In this document: one piece after another, positions 45,776 through 52,591 of the stretch
Position numbering within the stretch: position 1 is the stretch's first letter
Layout: every line of letters begins with the position of its first letter
DNA from: an uncultured Lewinella sp.
GTDB lineage: Bacteria; Bacteroidota; Bacteroidia; Chitinophagales; Saprospiraceae
Reading direction: 5' to 3'
DNA length: 52,976 nt
Assembly (NCBI GenBank): GCA_913057785.1
Contig: CAJXPD010000031.1
Span: 1-52,976, forward strand
Position numbers and translations under genes: made by a program
The notes under the pieces: generated by a model
Databases searched by the model: none
Seen by the model: the letters and a program-made list of their open reading frames with translations, nothing else
What the model was told of the DNA's origin: nothing

Positions 45776-45783
45776 CAAACTTA
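45776..45783 (-). promoter_or_regulatory. Possible internal promoter between attenuator and ilvD
   Basis: On the minus strand this reads TAAGTTTG, a full -7 match, about 80 nt before the ilvD ATG. The nearest TTG upstream is only 13 nt away, so the -33 element is poor. If real it would give attenuator-independent basal transcription. Confidence 0.3.
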
Positions 45784-45904
45784 CGAGCCTAAGTACCAAT
45801 AAGGCTTTTGTAAGTAATTGAAAAACAGCTAAAAAGGTTTAGTTGTCTTACGAATTAAAGCAGGTTTTTGGACAACTTTCAGCCAATTATCCTGGACCTT
45901 TCCC

Positions 45905-45944
45905 AAACAAAAAAGCCGTTCTCCCTAGGAAGAACGGCTTTTTT
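45905..45944 (-). terminator. Attenuator terminator of the ilv operon
   Basis: On the minus strand a 17-bp stem (six A, GCCGTTCTTCC, then GGGAGAACGGC, six T, one G-U pair) with a 2-4 nt loop is followed by TTTTTTGTTT. It starts 22 nt after the stop of the Ile/Val-rich leader ORF and ends about 210 nt before ilvD. Its 5' arm is also the target of the antiterminator pairing. Confidence 0.88.
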
Positions 45945-45987
45945 GTGAAATCTCTGATCGATTGTATCAATACCATCCTTCCTGGGG
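45923..45987 (-). promoter_or_regulatory. Antiterminator pairing of the ilv attenuator
   Basis: The leader codons CCCCAGGAAGGATGG (45987-45973) can pair with CCGTTCTTCCTAGGG (45937-45923) of the terminator 5' arm and loop: 14 of 15 positions pair, two as G-U, one C/A mismatch. The two structures exclude each other. A ribosome that reaches the leader stop would cover the first strand and let the terminator form. Confidence 0.8.
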
Positions 45988-46053
45988 CGTCTGTCCAATA
46001 ATGACGACCACAGTAATGACGATAATAATAATATTGATAACAGAAGATCTCAT
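45967..46053 (-). CDS. ilv leader peptide, Ile/Val-rich (attenuation)
   Basis: A 28-codon ORF upstream of ilvD on the same strand. Residues 5-19 read VINIIIIVITVVVII: eight Ile and five Val in fifteen codons. The tail is GQTPQEGWY and the stop is TGA. This is closely like the ilv leader peptides of enterobacteria in length, in the position of the Ile/Val run, and in having a terminator directly after it. Its product likely has no role of its own; translation speed over the Ile and Val codons would report charged tRNA supply. It could in principle be a tiny membrane peptide, but the terminator and the complementary segment make the regulatory reading far better. Confidence 0.85.
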   Translation of the reverse strand: MRSSVINIIIIVITVVVIIGQTPQEGWY

Positions 46054-46074
46054 AAATTACTTCAATTGATGCAA

Positions 46075-46106
46075 CAAATGTGGATCAAAAAAATTGAAAA
46101 AACAAA
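46075..46106 (-). promoter_or_regulatory. Promoter of the ilv leader
   Basis: On the minus strand TTTG (46106-46103), a 20-nt spacer and CACATTTG (46082-46075), one mismatch to TAnnTTTG. Transcription would start near 46068, about 15 nt before the leader ATG. Confidence 0.55.
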
Positions 46107-46137
46107 TTATTAATTAAAAAGTATATAAAAAACACTT

Positions 46138-46827
46138 TCAATATCCATAGTCCAATCGGAACCCAATTCGTACGCCAGCATACCATTGGGTAAGGCTAGA
46201 ACTAGCCTCCTCTACCTCTAGATTGGGAGGCTCATCACCAGTGCTTTCCTCCAAGGAATCCCAGGAAATACTGGGGAAATAGCGGAATCCAGCCATCGGA
46301 CTTACAGTCACCAGATCAGATACCCCAAGATCAAAGCCTGCCCCTAGGCCGATACTAAAGGCAAGATCGTCCGCTTTAAAAGTATTCCCATTGAAATCAA
46401 TTTCGCTTTGAGCAAAAGTTAAACCGGGAGACACCTGTAAGAAGAAGCCTTTATCGAGGGTAGGCCCCTGTTTTGAAAAGGTAGGACAGTCACAATCTCC
46501 TTTGAAATCGAAGAGATAAATGTTGGTGTTGAAAAAGAAGCTGGAGAAAGTAACTTGATTTGACCAATCCGCATTGTCCGGGGATTGATTTAATTGACTG
46601 AAGTTTAACTCGGGCAAAAACTCCATTCTGTAATTCTTAAGGCGGAACCAATAGTCAACGCCTACAGACCAGCCGTTACCGATTAGACTTTCCGGATTAC
46701 TTCCGTTGTTTGTCGGCACCTGCCAGTCGGCAGCATCGCTAAAGTGATAACTACCTTTTACGCCAAATTGAGCGGAAGCAGAGAAGGCAAAAAATAGACA
46801 GATTCCTAGCATGAAAACTTTTCGCAT
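46138..46827 (-). CDS. Outer-membrane beta-barrel protein (porin-like family)
   Basis: The 229-residue product has a signal peptide (MRKVFMLGICLFFAFSASAQ) directly followed by FGVKGSYHFSDA, the first strand of a small barrel. Strands alternate through the protein (GWSVGVDYWFRLKNYRMEFLPELNFSQL, FFLQVSPGLTFAQSEI, LAFSIGLGAGFDLG), and it ends WYAGVRIGFRLDYGY with the terminal aromatic of outer-membrane proteins. A cysteine pair CDCP sits in a presumed loop. Such 8- to 10-strand proteins in Bacteroidota are mostly of unknown function. No terminator is visible between its end and the ilv leader promoter region 50 bp downstream. Confidence 0.85.
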   Translation of the reverse strand: MRKVFMLGICLFFAFSASAQFGVKGSYHFSDAADWQVPTNNGSNPESLIGNGWSVGVDYWFRLKNYRMEFLPELNFSQLNQSPDNADWSNQVTFSSFFFNTNIYLFDFKGDCDCPTFSKQGPTLDKGFFLQVSPGLTFAQSEIDFNGNTFKADDLAFSIGLGAGFDLGVSDLVTVSPMAGFRYFPSISWDSLEESTGDEPPNLEVEEASSSLTQWYAGVRIGFRLDYGY

Positions 46828-47001
46828 GTTGTGAGGGTTTTGTTTTGAGTTCTCCCAATCCTAGCAGAGGAGAAGCAATTGATAGTTGCAAAGCACCAAG
46901 ACATTGGCTTTTACATTGCTAATACAACGCAATAATAGCGGAAATTGTGCGTCGCCTACCATTTAAAATTCAAACTCGGGCGAAAATTGGAAAGCAAGGT
47001 A

Positions 47002-47009
47002 TATCTTTG
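47002..47009 (+). promoter_or_regulatory. -7 box of rimO
   Basis: TATCTTTG, full match to TAnnTTTG, 20 nt before the rimO ATG. TTG at 46987 is closer than usual for a -33 element. Confidence 0.45.
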
Positions 47010-47029
47010 CGTCGCCAAAAAAATAGTGG

Positions 47030-48346
47030 ATGAAGACCAAAACACTGAGGAAAGACAAGGTAAATGTGATCACACTGGGTTGTTCGAAAAACCTAGTAGA
47101 TTCAGAGAACATCATTACTCAATTGAAAGGTAATGATTACGAGGTGGTACACGATAGCAATGATGAGGATGCCAATGTGGTGATCGTCAATACTTGTGGA
47201 TTTATTGACTTGGCTAAGGAAGAATCAGTCAATACTATCCTGCAATATGCAGAGGTGAAAAAGCAAGGTGGCATTGATAAACTCTATGTGACAGGATGCT
47301 TGTCACAGCGGTACAAAGATGATCTAGAGGTGGAAATTCCTGAGGTAGATGCTTACTTTGGGACGCTAGAGTTACCCTCCCTCTTGGCTAAATTGGAAGC
47401 AGATTACCAACATGATCTGATTGGGGAAAGGTGGATATCTACTCCCCAGCATTACGCCTATCTGAAAATTTCCGAGGGATGCAATAGGACTTGTTCTTTT
47501 TGCGCCATTCCTTTGATGCGCGGCAAGCATGTTTCCAAGCCCATCGAACGTTTGGTTAAAGAGGCAGAGAATTTGGCGCGGCACGGAGTGAAAGAGCTTA
47601 TGCTTATTGCACAGGAGCTTACCTACTACGGTTTAGATATTTATAAAAAACGAGAACTTCCCAAACTCTTGCATGCCTTGGCTGACGTAGAAGGGATCGA
47701 TTGGATTCGTCTACACTATGCCTATCCAAGTAAGTTTCCTACCGAAATATTTGAAGTAATGGCTGAACGGCCAGAAATCTGTAACTACTTGGATATGCCA
47801 CTTCAGCATGCCAATGATGATGTACTGGCCAGGATGAGGCGACAGATTACGAGGAAGGAGACCGTGGAATTGGTAGAGAAGGCGAGAATCATGGTTCCTG
47901 ATCTGACGCTGAGAACCACGATGCTGGTGGGTTTCCCAGGGGAAACAGAGGCGGAATTCCAAGATCTTTGTCAGTTTGTTGAGGAAATGGAATTCGATCG
48001 ATTGGGTGTTTTTCAATATTCCCATGAAGAAGATACAATTGCGCATGCGTTGGCAGACGATATTCCTGCTGAAGTCAAGGCGGAAAGAGCCAATGCCTTA
48101 ATGGAATTGCAGCAGGATATCTCATGGTCCAAAAACCAGGCAAAGGTTGGAAAAACGTTCAAAACCCTATTCGACCGTAAGGAGGGCGAATATTTTATTG
48201 GACGCACTGAAGGTGATTCTCCGGAGGTGGACAATGAGGTGTTGGTGAAAGCCGCCGACAATTACGTGCGCATTGGGGATTTTGCTCCAATCAAAATTAC
48301 AAGGGCAGAGGACTACGATTTGTATGGGGAAGTTGAACCCCGATAG
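47030..48346 (+). CDS. rimO: Ribosomal protein S12 methylthiotransferase RimO
   Basis: The 438-residue radical-SAM enzyme adds a methylthio group to the conserved Asp of ribosomal protein S12. The N-terminal UPF0004 domain shows VITLGCSKNLVDSE, VNTCGFI and VTGCLSQRY, whose three cysteines bind the second Fe-S cluster. The radical-SAM motif is CNRTCSFC with C151, C155 and C158. LDMPLQHANDDVLARMRR and RTTMLVGFPGETEAEF are typical of the family. A C-terminal TRAM domain (residues about 370-438) is present. The gene ends 3 bp before the convergent nuclease gene ends. Confidence 0.96.
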   Translation: MKTKTLRKDKVNVITLGCSKNLVDSENIITQLKGNDYEVVHDSNDEDANVVIVNTCGFIDLAKEESVNTILQYAEVKKQGGIDKLYVTGCLSQRYKDDLEVEIPEVDAYFGTLELPSLLAKLEADYQHDLIGERWISTPQHYAYLKISEGCNRTCSFCAIPLMRGKHVSKPIERLVKEAENLARHGVKELMLIAQELTYYGLDIYKKRELPKLLHALADVEGIDWIRLHYAYPSKFPTEIFEVMAERPEICNYLDMPLQHANDDVLARMRRQITRKETVELVEKARIMVPDLTLRTTMLVGFPGETEAEFQDLCQFVEEMEFDRLGVFQYSHEEDTIAHALADDIPAEVKAERANALMELQQDISWSKNQAKVGKTFKTLFDRKEGEYFIGRTEGDSPEVDNEVLVKAADNYVRIGDFAPIKITRAEDYDLYGEVEPR

Positions 48347-48349
48347 CAA

Positions 48350-50281
48350 TTACTGATGCAGGATGATTTTCTGACTGTATTGCCCTTTCTCATTGGCAAT
48401 CTGTACAAAATATAGGCCATTAGCAGGTTGCTGCTGCCAATCCATTTGATTCTCACCAACTTGTAGTTCCTGGGTGTGTAGGAGCCGTCCATGGGCATCT
48501 ATCCAGCTTATCCAAGTTTTTTCGTTAAAGACCCCGTCTACTAGAATGATTTGCTCTGGAGACATAGGGTTTGCAAAGTTGATGTCTATGGAAAGTAATA
48601 GATCCTGCTGTGTATTGGTCAATCCACTGTTTTTTGGCCGGAGGTATAACACAAAACCATCGTGATCGGAGCTCCTTTCCAAGATGTTGGCACTATTCGT
48701 ATAGATCCAAGAATTGTCCGCGTTGCCACGCGCAAATTGGAAATCCTCATAAATGAAGTCTTCTAATTCTGTACTTAGGCAGTGGTCGATCATTTGAGCA
48801 TTTCCATCAAAAATAAAGGAATAACGCTCGGTTTCGGGCAGGCGATCTACATATTTAATGAGCGGGGGAGAAACGATGTTCAAGTTAGAAAGTAAGGCTC
48901 CCTCCGTCGGAGTACCCGCGATCTGATTGACTACATCTACATACCCATCCGAAAACTGATAGGCATTGAAATCCCCGACAATCACTAGGTTGTCATCGCG
49001 GTTTTCTTGTACAATCTCAGCGACCGAAATGGCTTGTTCTCTTCTTTTGGTTCGCACGAAAGTAGAGTTGCTGCCTGTGATTCCTATCAAAGATCGAAGA
49101 TGTAGGTTGAGCACTTTCAATGGGGTAGGGGGAGTAGTTGGAATTTCCCCGGATAAAAGCAGAGGGGGGCGGTCATGCAACGTACCTCCAATGCTTAGAA
49201 ATTCGTTTTTGCTCAGTTGCTCCAATTCCATGTTTTGGAAAGAAGTAGGTTTAACCAAAAAGGCGACATTAATATTTCCATTCCCGCTGAGGAATTGGGC
49301 TTGATAGTTAGCGCTTGGCTCAAGCTGTCGAATATGAAAGGCCAGGTCTTCTAGTTCATTAATACCCCCAATTTCTTGTATAGCCACGATATCTGGCGAT
49401 CTCAATTGCTCCACGATATAACTGGCCATTTTGCGGCTTCGGATATTATAGGCCGACTCGTCCCGGATCAATCTCAAGGTATTAATACAGCCGATGGTAA
49501 ATTCCCCGTTTAAAGCAGCTCTGGCAGGCTGTATGAAGTTTTCTCCAGTGATCGTATAAGAACTTGGGAAACCTACATATTCCCCGCTGATTTCCACCAT
49601 CACGCCTTGCATCTGAATGCGAGTCTGGCCGCCAACAAAAAGGTTGTTGGGCTCCCCAAGGGCGTCAAGGTCAACCCAGAAAAGTTCCGGGTTCATATCC
49701 CAAATGGGAAGATTAGGAAGCCCAGGATAAGGAATACCTGCTTCTCTAAATCGGCGGGTATCTTGAGTTGTGACTGGAATCCAATCTCGATCTGCAGGAG
49801 GACCACAAATGAGTCCATCGAAAGTCACTCGCATGCTTTCTATCTTTTCCAGGTCGGGTACAAAGGCTCTTTGCGTGCTCGGAAAGTCAACATTAAGGGC
49901 CGTTGCTGCAGGAAGCTCCTGGTTTGAGGCAATGACTGTAACCTCCAAATTGACATTGGAAATAGCGGTAGTGTTATCTTCTTCCACGACTGTTCCCTGG
50001 ATAGTCACTAAATCCCCTACCTTTACGGCTGGGCTACCGGCGCTTAATACCAGCAAACCGTCCGATGTCTCAGCTTTGTTGTCTGATCTTTCGGAGGGAG
50101 TCTGTATGAAGAAGAAATTGCTGCCTTTGGCAGTGACAATGTTGTTGGCTGTTGAGATTCGTTGACCCTGATAATTGCTATTGAGCCCGGCCCCTTGAAT
50201 TTCCCAGATTTCTAAGTTCTGGGAGGATAGGATGGCAAATGGGCAAAAAGCAAGCAGGAATGAGAGTAGAAATTTCGGCAT
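48350..50281 (-). CDS. Secreted endonuclease/exonuclease/phosphatase-family nuclease with T9SS sorting domain
   Basis: The 643-residue product has a signal peptide (FLLSFLLAFCPFAILSSQN). Residues about 20-235 form an OB-like N-terminal part (ISTANNIVTAKGSNFFFIQTP, VKVGDLVTIQGTV) as in ExeM/NucH-type extracellular nucleases. Residues about 250-555 are the EEP catalytic domain: DIVAIQEIGG (metal-binding Glu), LNLHLRS, VIVGDFNAYQFSDG and SSDHDGFVLYL (catalytic Asp-His). The last 80 residues (MSPEQIILVDGVFNEKTWISW to YSQKIILHQ) are a T9SS type A sorting domain. It likely degrades extracellular DNA for phosphate or nucleosides. A TAAGTTTG box lies upstream of the ATG. Confidence 0.9.
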   Translation of the reverse strand: MPKFLLSFLLAFCPFAILSSQNLEIWEIQGAGLNSNYQGQRISTANNIVTAKGSNFFFIQTPSERSDNKAETSDGLLVLSAGSPAVKVGDLVTIQGTVVEEDNTTAISNVNLEVTVIASNQELPAATALNVDFPSTQRAFVPDLEKIESMRVTFDGLICGPPADRDWIPVTTQDTRRFREAGIPYPGLPNLPIWDMNPELFWVDLDALGEPNNLFVGGQTRIQMQGVMVEISGEYVGFPSSYTITGENFIQPARAALNGEFTIGCINTLRLIRDESAYNIRSRKMASYIVEQLRSPDIVAIQEIGGINELEDLAFHIRQLEPSANYQAQFLSGNGNINVAFLVKPTSFQNMELEQLSKNEFLSIGGTLHDRPPLLLSGEIPTTPPTPLKVLNLHLRSLIGITGSNSTFVRTKRREQAISVAEIVQENRDDNLVIVGDFNAYQFSDGYVDVVNQIAGTPTEGALLSNLNIVSPPLIKYVDRLPETERYSFIFDGNAQMIDHCLSTELEDFIYEDFQFARGNADNSWIYTNSANILERSSDHDGFVLYLRPKNSGLTNTQQDLLLSIDINFANPMSPEQIILVDGVFNEKTWISWIDAHGRLLHTQELQVGENQMDWQQQPANGLYFVQIANEKGQYSQKIILHQ

Positions 50282-50315
50282 ATACTGTATAGATCCTTTT
50301 GGTCGATAGCAAATT

Positions 50316-50343
50316 CAAACTTATTCTGGCCGCAATTTTCAAA
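50316..50343 (-). promoter_or_regulatory. Promoter of the secreted nuclease gene
   Basis: On the minus strand TTTG (50343-50340), 16-nt spacer, TAAGTTTG (50323-50316), a full -7 match 34 nt before the ATG. The spacer is slightly short. Confidence 0.45.
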
Positions 50344-50494
50344 AAATCCGAGAACAAAAAGAATTTCTTGGGCCACTAGGGTTGCAGGAATGAAATCATT
50401 TGTCGGCTTTAAGCAAAGTATTCAAACGTGCTCCCAGTACGGAAAATTTCTTAGGCTAGACTAAACATTCTTGGCATCAACTTATTTTATTGTC

Positions 50495-50962
50495 ATGAGT
50501 ACTCAAAATGAATCTTTATTCGAAAAGTCGATAGATCCAGTTCTTCAAGCTGCAGTAGCTCTCGGCGGGGTGTTTGTTTTCATCGTGGTAGCAAAGTTGA
50601 TACATTTGATCGGAATAATGGAGATCCCGGAGCGCTTTCCATGGATGACAGCGGCCGCCTTCTTATTGCTTTTCGCCCTCTTCAATAGTGTTTTTTCGCT
50701 TTCTAGTGAAAACATGTTGAAGTATTGGGGGCGTTCTGTTTACAGTTTCTTAGGCTTGGCAGCAGCGGCAGGAGGCTTAGCTTATTTGTTTTCCTCCTTG
50801 TCTATCGGTCAGGCGGGGTCTTACAAATGGATCTACGTGGTAGTGAGTATTGGCTACATGGTGTTTTTGAGTATGATGGCTACCATGAGAAAGGTGGTTG
50901 AGTTTGCTCAGAAAGAGGAATGGAACCATCCACGAATAAGAAATAGAAGGAGTAAGAAATAG
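50495..50962 (+). CDS. Small membrane protein of unknown function
   Basis: ATG at 50495 (MSTQNESLFEKSIDPVLQ) is preferred over the in-frame codon at 50471 because it gives a normal polar N-terminus. The 155-residue product has four membrane helices: LGGVFVFIVVAKLIHLIG, AAAFLLLFALFNSVFSL, YSFLGLAAAAGGLAYLFS and WIYVVVSIGYMVFLSMMA. The C-terminus is basic (HPRIRNRRSKK) and should face the cytoplasm. I recognise no family or catalytic motif. Confidence 0.75.
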   Translation: MSTQNESLFEKSIDPVLQAAVALGGVFVFIVVAKLIHLIGIMEIPERFPWMTAAAFLLLFALFNSVFSLSSENMLKYWGRSVYSFLGLAAAAGGLAYLFSSLSIGQAGSYKWIYVVVSIGYMVFLSMMATMRKVVEFAQKEEWNHPRIRNRRSKK

Positions 50963-51023
50963 GGGAACTAGCCTGAATTTTCACTACATTTCAGACACTA
51001 GCATTTCAATCAAAAATTTAAGT

Positions 51024-51122
51024 ATGTTAATCAAGCAATTGTTAGTGCTGATTGCGGCCATGTTGGTACTGATCGCCTCTAATCAAGCAAAGCACAGTAA
51101 ATCTGATCAACCGACTTCGTAG
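51024..51122 (+). CDS. Possible 32-residue membrane or signal-like peptide
   Basis: A short ORF with MLIKQLLVLIAAMLVLIASNQ, a good hydrophobic helix, then a polar tail ending PTS. It begins 61 bp after the small membrane protein gene. It resembles a signal peptide without a mature domain; it could be a tiny membrane protein or chance. No homology can be judged at this length. Confidence 0.35.
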   Translation: MLIKQLLVLIAAMLVLIASNQAKHSKSDQPTS

Positions 51123-51256
51123 GTAGGTATTGAATTGAAAGCAGTTTTATAGAGGAAGTAGAATGAAATCGGAAGGCCGAATGTGAATCCATTACAAGTG
51201 CTGGACTTAGCTTTCTTCAAATGGAATACTTCCGATTATTGGTTCGTGACTACTGT

Positions 51257-51448
51257 TTATGATTTCGGTGTGGAGGGGATGGAGTGTTTGCCATTTGATT
51301 TCTCAGTCCTTTCCTTGAGAATGGCAGCCATGATGTGGCGTTTTTCTTTGGAGAGTTCCTGTTTGCCTTCGAGGTAGGCTTCCAAGCGGGCCTTCTTGGA
51401 ATTATCCATCCAGAAGATCAGACCCATTAAGTCCTTGTTCCCGCTCAT
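51257..51448 (-). CDS. Small hypothetical protein
   Basis: The 63-residue ORF gives a charged, helical, soluble peptide: DLMGLIFWMDNSKKARLEAYLEG, QELSKEKRHIMAAILKERTEK. The sequence looks like a genuine protein rather than a shadow, since no gene lies opposite. It is downstream of the PAS-AraC regulator on the same strand with 101 bp between. Function unknown. Confidence 0.5.
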   Translation of the reverse strand: MSGNKDLMGLIFWMDNSKKARLEAYLEGKQELSKEKRHIMAAILKERTEKSNGKHSIPSTPKS

Positions 51449-51549
51449 GTTTAGTTTTTTGCTTACTTAAAGTTGCCTTAATTAGTTGGCAGTATCAAAT
51501 GTGAACTGGCTGAGCGGGTATATATTCTTAAAAACGGACAGATTACAGC

Positions 51550-52299
51550 CTAAATGCTCTGTTTATCAGAAGAATTGATGTAATCCTTTGGCGTAAAAGA
51601 AGTTATTTCTTTAAAAACTTTATAAAAGGTCGATTTATTTTTGAACCCACATTGAAGTGCAATACCATACAAGGTCAAGTTCTGATAATCCTCACTAACT
51701 AACTTTAATTTGGCTTCTTCCACTCGGTAAGTATTGACGAAATACTGAAAATTCCGCCCAGATAAATGATTTACAACCTGCGAGAGGTATTTGGTATTGG
51801 TATTGAGCATGTCTGCCACCATCTTGAGGTTGAGACTGGCATCCAGGTACAACTTTTCCTTTTCGATCAGATCCTTTAGACGAAAATATAGCTTCACCTC
51901 TTCGACCCCTTTCAGACTACTGGACTGATATTTCTGCTCCACTCTCATCAAAGGGATTATATCTAGATCCTTATTCTCCGATCCATCTACTTCAAAGGCG
52001 ATAAAATTGACTAATTCTCGCTCCTGGTTGTGGATAGGGTGGATGACCAACTTACAAATATAGGATTCCCCATTTTTGCGATAGTTAGTGATCTCTTCTT
52101 TGAAGGCAATTTCAGAGGACAATCCCAAACGTATTCGCTCAATGGCCTCCGGTTCCGTATCTGGACCTTGCAAGAGTTGTCCTGGACTTTTGCCTAAAAC
52201 TTCATCCACATCGTATCCAGTGATCCGAGTGAAATCTTCGTTTACCCATAGGATGCGACGAAGATTATCCGTTAAAATGACGGCGATGCGAGGTACCAT
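51550..52299 (-). CDS. PAS (LOV-like) domain - AraC-type transcription regulator
   Basis: The 249-residue protein has an N-terminal PAS domain (about 1-105) that reads like a short LOV domain: FTRITGYDVDEVLGKSPGQLLQGPDTEPEAIERIR and ITNYRKNGESY. The photoactive cysteine of the LOV motif GxNCRFLQG is absent (the site reads GKSPGQLLQG), and a second flavin-contacting Asn also seems replaced. A helical linker follows. Residues about 155-245 form an AraC-type double helix-turn-helix (LNLKMVADMLNTNTKYLSQVVNHLSGRNFQYFVNTYRVEEAK, then YGIALQCGFKNKSTFYKVFKEITSFTPKDY). It is probably a DNA-binding regulator that responds to a small ligand or redox state. A 10-bp inverted repeat lies just upstream of its start. 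Confidence 0.9.
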   Translation of the reverse strand: MVPRIAVILTDNLRRILWVNEDFTRITGYDVDEVLGKSPGQLLQGPDTEPEAIERIRLGLSSEIAFKEEITNYRKNGESYICKLVIHPIHNQERELVNFIAFEVDGSENKDLDIIPLMRVEQKYQSSSLKGVEEVKLYFRLKDLIEKEKLYLDASLNLKMVADMLNTNTKYLSQVVNHLSGRNFQYFVNTYRVEEAKLKLVSEDYQNLTLYGIALQCGFKNKSTFYKVFKEITSFTPKDYINSSDKQSI

Positions 52300-52319
52300 A
52301 AATATTTCGACTTATTTTT

Positions 52320-52362
52320 TGTTTAACCATTTTTGTGATTATTGCCCTAAAGGTTAAACAAT
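52320..52362. promoter_or_regulatory. Inverted repeat upstream of the PAS-AraC gene
   Basis: TTGTTTAACC (52320-52329) and GGTTAAACAA (52353-52362) are perfect complements with 23 nt between. The arms' centres are 33 nt apart, about three helix turns, and they lie 20-65 bp before the ATG of the regulator. It may be an autoregulatory site. Confidence 0.4.
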
Positions 52363-52564
52363 TCAAGTTACTGATTATCAATTTGTTAAATTAAACTTTT
52401 TAAATGAGTGTTCCAAAATATAGGCCTGCTATGTTGTGATTATCTGATTTTAAAAAAAGTTGTTTATGACTCTGTTTAAGGCTAAATCGAGGCTGGTGAT
52501 AATGCTTTTGTTACTGAACAGCAAGATTTTAGGCGCAAAGCAATGAAATCGTCTAGGGCTTAAT

Positions 52565-52572
52565 TATATTTG
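52565..52572 (+). promoter_or_regulatory. -7 box of the gene at 52592
   Basis: TATATTTG, a full match to TAnnTTTG, 20 nt before the ATG. No -33 TTTG at the expected distance. Confidence 0.45.
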
Positions 52573-52591
52573 GCTCAAATCCCGCCCAGTA

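Noticed and set aside
45909..45944. Reading this hairpin simply as the terminator of the outer-membrane protein gene at 46138
   Set aside because: It lies nearly 200 bp past that gene, beyond a promoter-like sequence and the Ile/Val leader ORF, and its 5' arm is complementary to the leader end; the attenuator reading explains all parts.
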